Shown piece after piece: positions 1-11,200 of a DNA stretch of 64,000 nt. Under the pieces are notes generated by a model. That model did no database searches and was not told the origin of the DNA. It saw only the letters and a list, made by a program, of their open reading frames with translations. The position numbers and the translations under genes are program-made. This DNA comes from Coturnix japonica (lineage: Eukaryota > Chordata > Aves > Galliformes > Phasianidae), in assembly GCF_001577835.2 (NCBI RefSeq), contig NC_029526.1:2573510-2637509 (forward strand), written 5' to 3'. Each line of letters begins with the position of its first letter. Within the stretch, counting starts at the first letter, position 1.

Positions 1-3000
1 TCTTTTTCCAGTAGAACCAAGGAAATTTCCTAATCTACAGCCTTATTGATACTACTGACACTGTCCTCAATTAGAAAAACCTATTCTTAAGTGTCACAAC
101 ATCGTGTATAAATGATAAAGTGTCTCAGAAATAGTGACTCTCAAGAGGGCAAATTTTCTGATCTAATAAAGGGGCCCTAACACAAATTTGCTAAGAAACC
201 TCAAAGCACTACTTTGAATATATATACATGTATATGTGTTTTCTTTTTTACATACAGCTATGAATGTTTAAGACTGTGTTTATGCCTTGCATCAGATTAC
301 ATTCAAAGCATCCTACACATACTTCAGTGAAAGCACAGTAGGAATTTACTTTTAACAGGTGTTTGTGGTATTTGTAGTTGTACTGTAGTATAATGAGTTA
401 CAGCAATCTTAGTTAGACCTTCTGTGGCCCTACTCTAATTTAGCTTACTTGCTCTCCTTTGTCCTGCAACTCCTGTGCTTAGCTAAGTAGTGTGGTAGAT
501 AAGTAGGTCATAGAAATGGCACACAGTCTTGACAGCCACCGATCGGTCCTTAGCTCAAACATCTGATTATATTTCCATTGGGAAGCGCCTGCCACCTTGT
601 GGCAAGGACTTCTTTTCTTCTAAACGCGCTGAGCTAATACATGTAAAGCTCAGACGTACAGCTAAAGAAACAAAGCAAGCAGGAGACTAGTGGCTGCACT
701 TGGTTTGCTTTAGTAATTGGATAATGAATCATACATATTAGTAGCATTTTTAAAATGAGAATTTAAATGAGTGGCTAAGTTTGTCGTGTTTTTTCCCTTC
801 AGCTGCTTGTTTCATCTTTATAATACACTGTGAAAACTAATTCTGTTGAATTACAGTATTTACATAGGAGAACCTCCAACAGTTTTGGCTTCTGTACAAA
901 ACAGTGCTGAAAGTCATTGATGAATATCAAAGTACACATTTATGTCCATCCTGTATGGCATCTGATCTCGTTGCTCTGCTTGCTTTCAGCTATGGGAAAC
1001 ATTCAGCTATAGCTTTCCTCTCTTGTAACTACAAAGCTTTGTGTGCTTCATGAAGCCTTTTCTCTTTTCCAAGCATGAGAAAATAAAACCAGCCTTTGTG
1101 GTTGAAAAAAAAAAGACAACACACAAACATTCATCTTTGTGCTCCTCCCTTGTTCTTTTGCACTTGGCAATAATTGCCAAATGCTGTGGTTCCATGCATA
1201 ACCAGATGGCATAATTTAACTGTTTTCATTGACGATAGTTGAACTGGGGTCATGAAACTGTAACAGCTTCAGCCATTCACAAAACCAAGACAGAGGGACA
1301 TGGGGGTAAAAAAGTAAAAACAACTTTACTGTTGTAGCTCATAACCCATTTGGTTCTTAAGCTTAGATGAATTTTTTTTCTTGTGAGATTTTTAACTGAG
1401 AAATATATCGCAACGATGCTGATTTCAACAGATTAGAACAACCAGTGAACTTCCCCCACTCTGAGTACAAACTCATTCCACTGGGATCAGTAGAAGAAAC
1501 AGCTGGAATTTCATTTGCAATAGTTAAAAGTGCCAATGTTGCTATTTTTAAATGTGAACAGAAATCTTAATACGTAGAATTTCCTGTTCCCAACATGTTT
1601 TAGCATTTTCTGTTTAAAATATTGATGTCTGTGTTGAAGAGCTGTCAAGGTGACATTCTAGGAGATTATGATCTTTACTTGGAAGACACCATGTTCAAGT
1701 ACTTGGTAAGCAGCATTTTTAATGTTAAGTTGGTGTGGCTCATCTTTAAGCCATTATGCAATGGTGAAGCTCAAAAGATGATTCATACACAGATTCCGTA
1801 CCATATGCTTAGATTGTTAGCATGCAAGAAAGATGTTGCTGTGAGCTAGTAGAGTACAAGTATTCTAGAGAAACCCAAGTTCATTTTAAATTGGCTGCTG
1901 CCATAGCCATCTGCAGATGCAACAAACAAACAAAACCCCCAAGCCCCTGCTTTCTGAGCAGTATTAATCTGTAGTTTCATCTATGCGGGTAGTAAAAATG
2001 CTAGAACTTTGAGCTCTCCAGCACTAGTGAAACTGCTCTGTTTGGAACAAGCCTTTCTATTGTGAAAAATGGCTCCAACACATTATGATCTCCCTTTGTG
2101 TCTTGACAGCAGCTGGTATGAGTGTAAGTGCTGCAGTTAGTTTACAGCTTCTCAGCTTGCTCCAAAATGTATCTGAGATGGATAGAACATGATATAAACA
2201 TAGGGATAACTATTATCAGAAACAGCTGTGTAACTACATTCTGGGCAATAATGATAGCTCTCTCTATTAAGAGAACAGTCCTGCCAGATGGACTCTGCAG
2301 GAAAGACATAGATCCCAAGTGCTACGTTTTAAGAACTATTAAAAACAAACAGCCATTAAGGCTCATCCAGATAGACAAAAATCTGACTGTGGGCCAAAGA
2401 AGTTGGTTCATAGCAGCCTTAAAAATCTATTCATCTTTTGAAACTATGGAGTTGAACAATTAAAAGTTAGAGCAGGAGCTTAGTGGCTAAGAAAAAGTTG
2501 TTCTGAACAAGGGGTTGTTGTTAAGCATGATTTTCCTGGAGGCATGTGGAAATAGTTTTAGGTAGAAATCATTTCAGAGATTAAACTTGGCTTTGCTAGG
2601 AGGGAAAATTGAGAAGATAGGGGGGAAAACTGCAGGCAATGATAGTTATGTGATACTAATTAATTTGTAAGAAGGGGATGAGAACTAATAATGAAACTTG
2701 AGGTAGAACTAGAGCATGAGTAAGAAAATGAATATGAGCCTGTTGTATTAATCTGTTATTTGCTGCTCTAGATTACATTTGGAAGAGGGTTTCCTGACAG
2801 ATGTATACAAATGGATCTGGCCTAGATCAGGCTTCAGATAAAGCAGCAGTTATTTCATAAAAAAAATATTTGTTTCATTTAGTGTGCTTTAGTCCACTCG
2901 AGTTGATGGTAAAAGTTTAAGTGAAGCCCATCAAATTAACATCCTAAGTAATGGAGAGGTTTTTTGTTTCTGTTTAAATTTCCAAATACTGAGAATGAGT

Positions 3001-3438
3001 GGACTGATGAAACACGTATGTTCCAGTCAAGACGTGCCTTGTGCAACAGCCTGGTGAATGTTTTGAGACTCATTTATTTGCAGTGCAGCTAGAACCAGAA
3101 TTATGATGACATTTCTGTAGAAAGCATGAAGTAGAATGAAAATGATTATTAGCAAACTATATTTCTTGTGGAACTCTAGGATCTTGTTTTTGCACATATC
3201 TCTTTGTGCGTTTCCAAACTGACAGCTCCAATAAAGGGAATAGAAAGTCCTTGTAGGTTCAGAGGGAGAATTATAATTGAAAAGATCATCTGTAACTTGT
3301 GAGTATTTTAACTTTTATACAGTAGCACTTCAAGTCCTGATTAAAACCTGGTAAGCACAGTATCAAGATCTAGATATAGTACATATAGCAAAATTAGGTC
3401 ATCTGTAAAGTGCATACCTGCGCCTGTTTTTCCTACAG

Positions 3439-3508
3439 ATTCAGTTATGAGACTCTTCTCAAAGCACATCAGCAAGAGGAAGAGTTGCAACCATCACAGT
3501 TTGCATAA
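3439..3508 (+). other. Exon-like segment ending in a stop (orphan, tentative)
   Basis: A strong polypyrimidine tract and acceptor (tttttcctacag) is followed by a frame, after one leading base, reading FSYETLLKAHQQ, then Glu/Gln-rich sequence, ending in TAA at 3506-3508. The hydrophilic composition is coding-like, but the frame is only 22 codons and I found no upstream exon in compatible phase: segments ending at the donors at 1706 and 3351 do not join without a stop. It could be the last exon of an unseen + strand gene, or chance. Confidence 0.15.
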
Positions 3509-3597
3509 GAGGAGATTCAAGTGGGTTTAAGGAAAAAATATCACATTGGGAAAGTTGTATGATCTTCTTCCTGAAGGAATCAAAAACTTGGCAGGAC

Positions 3598-3695
3598 AAG
3601 TGAGCAACCTGATCTAACACTGAAATTATCTTAGCAGGGGTCAGGGGGCTGGACTAGATGATGAGATCCCTTTCAAACAAAATCAGTCTGTGATG
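3598..3695 (+). repeat. CR1 LINE 3' end fragment (old)
   Basis: The sequence follows the 3' end of CR1 elements in + orientation: gtgagcaacctgatctaaca, then a run resembling gggggctggactagatgatg, and a tail ending cagtctgtgatgga, close to the usual ATTCTGTGA terminal repeats. It is diverged and about 100 bp long, as expected of an old, heavily 5'-truncated copy. Confidence 0.75.
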
Positions 3696-6600
3696 GAAGG
3701 CACCTGTGTCTAAAACAACATAAACAGAGTGGTATTAAATGTATCATTTTCTTTCATGAACGGATACATGATGGACTGCACAAGAAGTCTGCCACAAGAG
3801 GAAGCACTGGAGCAAGCACTGTACAGCGTGTGGCTTGTGTAAGTGGGCGGTATCTGAGCTGGAAACTTTCTCACAGACCTCATTTCTGTGCAAGGGGCAA
3901 TCCCCAGGCGCCCGTTGAGCGAGAAGCCTGTGATGTGTGAGCTAAAGAAATAGAGGACGTTACTTGCTTGCTGTCCTGATGCCAGGAGGATCTGGTTCCA
4001 GACTTTAGCAATTGCATCCAACAGAGAGAAACGTGGATTACGACTCTGCTACATTTTCCTAAGAAGGTAACCTGCTCAGAGGAGCCTTTAGATAAGCAAG
4101 AAAAAACTATAAATCTCATGTCAACTTCCACTTCTCAACTCTGCTCAGTCAGCATGGAAAAAAGGCTGTAAAGCTTTTGTACTTTATGATACATGCTCTT
4201 CAAGTATGGGTGCTTTGTATATTATGTTCTTAATATAGTCTGGTGCTTGCGATAGTCCTTCAGTTTTCGAGAAGTTGTTACTGAATAATGATACAAGTGA
4301 GTGTCCTCTTTACCTAAATAGTCTTAAAGGTAAATCAGTATTACTGTCAAAAAACAAAGAGTATTTTATGTAGGCTGTATCAGCATGAAACATAGAAGAT
4401 GCTGTTACTGTATGTTCTTGAGGTATAATGACTCGAGACTAATGTTAAGTAGGAAATTCTCATAGCATTTTTGAACAGATACATAGAATGGGGATTTGGT
4501 AATGTATAAATGATTACCATTAGTAGTTGAACAACTTGAAGAACATACAGGTACATTTCATGCTTAAAAGTATTCCTGAAATTCACTGTGGACATAATGC
4601 TGTTGGAAAAAGAGTAAGCATTTGGATCGAAATCTATAGCGTGTAACAGATTTATGTAGCATCTGAACAATGTTACTGAATGAAGGAGGTCTGCTACTTT
4701 CTCATTAGAAATTTTGAACCAAAAAATGTCCTTTTTCAGTCATTTTGTCAGGATCTGGTAGAATTCTAGAGAAAGGGATTGCAGGTAACAAAGTCAGTAA
4801 CAAAGTCAGTCTATATGAAAGCTTAAACATGTGCTTTTTCCAGGTCTATAGAAATACTGTTCTGTCAGAGCTTTGGAGGTTTTACAATGTATATATATTT
4901 CTGATATGTGTTTATAGAAGAAAAACAACTTCTCAAGGGCATTCTGCAAGAATGACTACATTTCCAGTAACTGCTGTTCCCCAGAATCTTTCTCTTGCAT
5001 GTCACAATCAGAAAAAAACAGAACTGTGTGTTCTCTTTTAGATTTGAACTATGTGGGCAAGTACAAATAGATAAAACATTTGTGGTGTGTTTGAGAACAC
5101 TCTCTCTTTAAAAACTATCAATTATTTGAGAGTTTGTATTTGAGTGTGGGGATAAACTTCACTATGGTACAAGTACTGCAGTAGGCATCCTTGTGCGGCT
5201 GAAGGAAAGTTCATTACTTCTTACGAGAGCAGTATGCTCATTATGGTAAAACTCGGTTGTTAATGCTCATTAATGGTCATCTTCATGTCCTTTGTGTGTG
5301 TATCTTTCTGCTTTGTGCTATTTTTGAATGGTTGATGAAGACATTTGAAAAATATGAGAAATGTTTCAGAACTTGGTAAAACCCTAGAAAAAAAAAAAAG
5401 ATTGTTGGGAAAGGTTGGGAGGGGACATGGCTTTGCATTAGCATGGAGAGGAACACAGGAGCAGTGAAACTTTTTAAAGAAGAATAGAAGCATGTGGCAA
5501 GGGGCCCAAATGGGGTGACTGGGAAGAAGGGAAGAATCCCTTTCAGGTGCAGAGTCTTCTGCCTGTATCTTTGGAATCTATTGCAGCCCATACAGATGGG
5601 AGTGCTGTTGCAGAGGGGAACCCTGAAGAGTTATTGGCTCAAGTACATGTTGTTCTGAGGGTTCTGGTTTGCAGTCTAGGAAAGAAACATTGCTGCATCT
5701 GAGCAAGAGGAGACTATATTAAGAAAGAAGCCAGCCTACTCCCTCTGGGGAACTCCCTCCCAACACTGGGGTCAGAACTCTTAAACTGGAGGAAGTATTG
5801 CCTGATAATGTGCTGTGACACAGTGTTATAGAAGCAGTTGGCAGGCTGTTCTGGTTTGTTCTGTACTTACACCATAAAGCTTACAAGTTTTGATGTCAGA
5901 AGAATTTCAGTAATTTAGGACTACTAAGAGAAAATAGTTCTCATCTGTAGTCACAGGATGATAAAATGCATTTGTACAGTTCCCATTTATTTAAAAATTA
6001 CTGGATTCGGTAACCTGAATGTGTCAGAAAGTCTTAGAAACTGTGGTCCGGGGAAAAAACAACAACAGTAAAGTAGAATTTGGAAACCTAACAGGAAAGA
6101 AATTCAGTAGTTGTCCTTTTTGAGGGAAGTTCTGAGGGAATTGTTCTAAAGGACAAAGCCATCAATCTCCTATACTTCAGTTGCAAATACTGCCACCTTC
6201 TTGAACTCCCAGCTTAGCTGGACTGTGTCGGGATGAACTTTCTTCAGACAATATTACTACCTCAAACTGTGAGCTTTATTTTATTGCACTTTTTATACTT
6301 GATTGAGCACAAAAATTCAGCAAACCCAAGTATTGATGCCAAGGATGTCAGGAAGTGTTTTAATAAAAATTAAGATGAAAAGTCCGAACATCAAATGAGA
6401 TGAAAGGAAGTATCATTCCTCGCTGAGATTTGCTGCACTTAAATAGCAGCTGTTCATTGCATTTTCTGCACTGGGGTCTGTCCTGCCTTTTGAAAAGAAG
6501 AGAGACAATACAGTGCTTGCCTATATTGTTGAAGATGGTAAATGACAGAAGTTTCTACATGCTTTCCTTTTTCTTACTGTGAAGAGTTCAGTTGAAATGC

Positions 6601-7106
6601 ATCTGTTTCAAAAGAGCAACATCCTCTCCTCTCTTGTCATATCCTCATATGGCAGATGTGGGCAGCGTCCTCGGCACGGCTGTGTTGTTCTAGACAAGGG
6701 AACACTCAGTGTTTGTCAGCATTTGTGTTTTATTGATAGCAAGCTGTGGAGAGCTCAGAGAATGTAATGCAATGGTAAAAGCTAACTACAGTAGAGCTTC
6801 ACTTCGCAGGTGTTTGCAAAGACTGCGCCTGTTGCAGCTCTTCAGGAACTCATTTAGTTTTTTCTGGGCTTTGAAATGGCAGCTTTTCTAAGCTTGGTGC
6901 TCCAAAATTGTTATGCCTACACTGTGTGCAGAAGAATGATGGGGTTGGAATGCAATTTTGCTGAGGTAATTGATGAAGATGTTGAACATGACCAGTATTC
7001 AGTTTCTCTGAGTAAAATTAAAACTGAAATCTGCTGATTCAGATCTGATATATCACAGTGGTTACCAATGGCAATTCAAATATTTTTTCTTCCAAAAACA
7101 ATATTT

Positions 7107-7147
7107 AAAAAAAAAAAAAAGAAAAAAGAAAAGAAAAAAGATAAAAC
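7107..7147 (+). repeat. A-rich simple repeat
   Basis: Fourteen A residues followed by a GA4-6-type purine run. It is low-complexity sequence and the source of a spurious Phe-rich frame on the opposite strand. No LINE or SINE body is visible immediately upstream of it. Confidence 0.8.
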
Positions 7148-8109
7148 AACATGAGAAAATGACTCTTCCAGTAACTTTTTGCTGTGTACAAGCATAAGAT
7201 GTGGCAATGAATAAAAGTAGATGTGGAGGAGCAATTCACTTGGCTGCTTTGCAGACCATCTGCACACTGTTGTGTTTATTCACCTGTCCTAGATTTTCTT
7301 TTCTAGACTGATTCAGGACCGATTCTAAACTTACTTCTCCATACTTAATAAAATAAGAGGCACTACTTTTGAAGGAGTTGTTGTATACTGCACTGTTCTG
7401 TCACCTGCAATAAACAATGTATGAGAGTGACGTGGAAGTGCATGTGGAAGTTCTGTGGCATCTGACATTGAAGTGCATATGAAGCAAAAGTGAGGAACTG
7501 AATCCTTCTGCACAGGAAAGATGTCACCACAGATGTTCACTGATGCTTACAGAATGTTTATGGAGACCAACCAGTGGATGTGAGCACAGAGAGGCAGTGC
7601 GTGCTGCGTGACAGCAGTGACACTGGGTCACCTCCACTGGTGCAGGTTTTTATGAGCATGACATGCTGGCTCTTGTTTGTCACTGGTGAATATGCAGAGC
7701 TGATGGTGGTCATCATCCACAAATGATATATTGATTGCTCTTGAGGTTATCATACATGTTTTCTCATTTTTCTCAAAAAATATATCCGCATCATTTCAGA
7801 GTCTGTTTTCCCCAGTAATGGGAACAAACCAGTTGATGTTACTCTAACAGAGAAAACGGTCTCGTTGTGATATTTTGGGAGCTGCTTTGGGGAAATGGGA
7901 CTCTGGAGTCTGTCAGGCTCACTATCAGTTCTGAATGAGGAGATGGTTCCCTTCAGCCATCAGCTGTGGCAGCAGCAATGTTTATGGAGCAGTTATAGGT
8001 GCAGAAGTGTAATAGCCATGGATTTAAAATTCTTTTGGAGAATGTAGCTATCTTACTATTCCTGTTTCTGCCTTCCACTCTCTTCATTGTTGTTTCTTTC
8101 TTCTTACAG

Positions 8110-8249
8110 AACCAACTGCAGCCTTTACCAGAAAGAGGATGTTTTGGCTCTGCTTATACTATTAAATCTGTGTCTACCGACTGGAAATTTTCCTGTTTAA
8201 TTGCGGTCAGCAAATACTGTGGTATCTCTTCGCTTTAACAAACTTGAAA
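8110..8249 (+). other. DPEP2: 5' untranslated part of the dipeptidase first coding exon
   Basis: A pyrimidine-rich tract ending ttcttacag (AG at 8108-8109) suggests this exon is spliced to an upstream untranslated exon, so the transcription start lies further left. The leader holds an upstream ATG at 8139 that opens an 8-codon frame closed by TAA at 8163-8165, in the same frame as the main ATG at 8250. No promoter motif is apparent beside it. Confidence 0.5.
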
Positions 8250-11200
8250 ATGAAGCAAAATCTAACAACGTTGTTGCTATGGCTGTTGATGTTCCTCTTT
8301 GATACTGTGCCATTCATCTGTGAGAAATCAATGAGAGAGAGAGCTATCAGTCTGATGCAAGATACACGTTTAATTGATGGGTATATAAACATCTTCAATT
8401 AAACTCTCAATGAATCTTCATAAGTGAGGAGGAGATGCTAAAATGTGTTAGGATGAGTAGGGATGCAGACTATTCCTAGCACATAATAGTTAGTTATTGT
8501 TGAGATTTATCAGCTGGACAGAATTCCAATTCAGAGGGTAGTTAAGAATGTTTTGCCCTAAATGCATGTGGTGAGATTTCAGTGCTGAATTATTGTTTCC
8601 CTTTACACAATGTCTTTGTCTCCTTCCCATAATTTAATGACATCTTTGGTAACAACGACCTCTTTACAGAGCTAGAAGGCAGGTATGGTAGTTTGAAAGG
8701 GTATCCTTGCAACTTGAAGGAATGATGTCTATGGTGTGTTTTAACCAGAGAACAGAAGCACTGATTATCCTGTAAGGACCATGGTGGATGATTTTAGTTC
8801 TTCCATTCTTTCAGAAATAGTAGGGAGAAAAATGCATACAAAAGCATAACAGCAGTAAAAGTGAGGAAAGCATAAGACTTTCTTGCTGTCCTGACTAGAA
8901 GGAGCTTTAAGAAATAAAGATGCTTTGCAGAGAAAGAACACTCCTAGTATCTATTACAGCCAGGATTATTGGGAGTTGTTGGTCTGAAAAACTAAGAAGA
9001 ATTGAAGAAATTACATTTGGATTAGAAGAAGAACAATTTATTTCCACCACATGCCCTACTTGTTTTCTATTCTAGCCACAATGACTTTGTACTGCGTCTG
9101 AGAATATTTTACCAAAATAGAATCAGTAAAGTCAACTTAAGAGAAATCAACAAGACCCACACAAATCTTCTGAAACTTAAGGCTGGTTATGTGGGAGCTC
9201 AGGTACGTACAGTCATGGCAGTGAGACTGCCTAAGAACATGTTTTTACACTTGTCTCGTTCCCTTCCCAATCACAGAGGTATTACTGGCTCTGGTTCTGG
9301 TACTTTCTGTTCTAAGAGAAGAGATAAAATGATTCTGAAAAGCAACAGGCACTTTTCTGTGTCATTTGTATTGCAAATGTTTGTGTTCATAATCCAGCTA
9401 CACTTAATCAAAAGAGCAGCAATTGCTTTCTGGTAAATGAAGTATAGTGAGCTTACATCCAATTTTCTGCATGTATTGTGGAGTTGTTGAGTAAGCTGGG
9501 AGAGCAGAATTGTGTTTGGAATAGATGACTCAAGATTTCTTTGGAGGGGAAAAATTATAATGGCAACTCCCTTGTAAACTGTAAGAAATCACTTTGATCT
9601 CTGCTTGTGAACTCCACTATTAGCAATCTGTACCTTCCAAGTTGGAACACAGATTATCTAGTTTACTTGTCAATGTCTCTTTCAGTTTTGGTCAGTGTAT
9701 GTTCTTTGCAGCGCTCAGAACAAGGATGCTGTACGTCTGACCTTAGAGCAAATTGATGTTGTCAAGAGGATGTGTAACAGCTATGAAGAGCTTGAACTTG
9801 TGACAACTTCCCAAGGTGATACTCTCTCTTGTTACAGGGTGTTTTTTTTAGTTTTGTTTTGTTTCTTGTTTTTTAATTACATTTCCAAAGGGACGTGCAG
9901 AAAAGAAAAAACTGCAAGCAGGCAAGTTAGCTATCCTTCAGTTTTAAAGTAACTTCAGTTTTTCTATTGAACTACAATATCTGACTGTGCAAAGTCCTGG
10001 CCCGCTGCAGTCATAAGATAATTTTCCATATAAATATACCCTGAAATAAAGCCCCTGTCCTAAAGAAATATCAATAACCATTTTTTTCTCAATAGAGTAT
10101 GAAATTGCTTTGGAACTGTCTTACTTTGATGTTTCCAGGTATTTCTGACAGTAGGAAGATTGCATGTTTGATTGGAATAGAAGGTGGTCACTCTATTGAC
10201 AGCAGTTTGGCAACACTGAGGATGTATTATGACCTAGGTGTTCGTTACATGACTTTGACACATTCCTGCAATACTCCTTGGTAACTAATGTGTATGTGTT
10301 TGTGTAACTGTATCATGCAGTGTGGAGGCAATTCCGGGAGGGGAAAAATGTGAATTCAAATAAAGTCTGCCTGTGTCATACTCAGTCCAAACTAAGTCAA
10401 GGATGACAGAGCTGGGATCACCTGCCCTGTAGCAAGTGGGTGACCAAAGGATCTGTCGTGTGGTGCTTCCTGCACTGACCATTTAGAAATTTCTAATCTT
10501 TGTTAGCAACATAAAAATGGGAAAGTTGCCTTCCACTTGGTTTTATTAGTAGGTTGCATAGGTCAAAACAGACAAAAATAACAGAAAAAAATAAGATGCA
10601 GATAATGTGGCTTAAAGATAGTAAATGCTTTCTAAGAACTTGACAGTCAGAAGCCTTTCACACCATCCTCTCAGAAATACAGGTCCCATATGCAGCTATG
10701 GAAATGGTTACGCAGTTCCTCTCTCAGAGCACCTACTTTTTGTTGCACTGACAGACTTCATTTGAAGTGACTAAAGCAAAAGAGAACTGTCTGCAGAGAG
10801 GTCTGAAACGCTGGCTGTATGGCTGACAGGGAGCTGACATTTCAGTTCACCCTTGGTTTCTGATAAAGGTTTGTTTAATTAGAAAAATTTGGACTAGTGT
10901 CTCTTTGCTTGTCATTGCTTCACAAATATGCAACAGACCTGAACCATAGATGTACAGAACACTATATGAACAAGATACTTTTTTGCAGCTCATTATCCCT
11001 CAATTTGGCTGTGTGATATGAGTTTATTGTGTATAACATATGGCAATTCAATTATTGATACTGTAGTCAGGAGAATGATATGTCTCTCCTCTCTCACTCT
11101 TCTTTTGAAGGTCTGAGTCTTCATCTAAAGGAATACACAACTTTTATCCTAATGTTACTGGTTTGACTGCATTTGGCCAAGTAAGGGTTTCTTTTTGAAT

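Larger units (their letters stand above)
1..8109. other. Upstream region without a recognised gene
   Basis: About 8.1 kb of AT-rich sequence upstream of the first visible dipeptidase exon. Open frames here are short (the longest about 111 codons, 2128-2463 on +), and none has a composition or motif I recognise. It holds a CR1 scrap, an A-rich run and one exon-like segment ending in a stop (3439-3508), listed separately. It may contain untranslated first exons and the promoter of the dipeptidase gene, because the first coding exon appears to start at an acceptor (8109/8110), but I see no CpG island or TATA-type promoter to place them. Confidence 0.6.

Noticed and set aside
2128-2463. 111-codon frame on + upstream of the dipeptidase gene
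   Set aside because: No recognisable motif, no convincing splice or promoter context, and a length still compatible with chance in AT-rich DNA.
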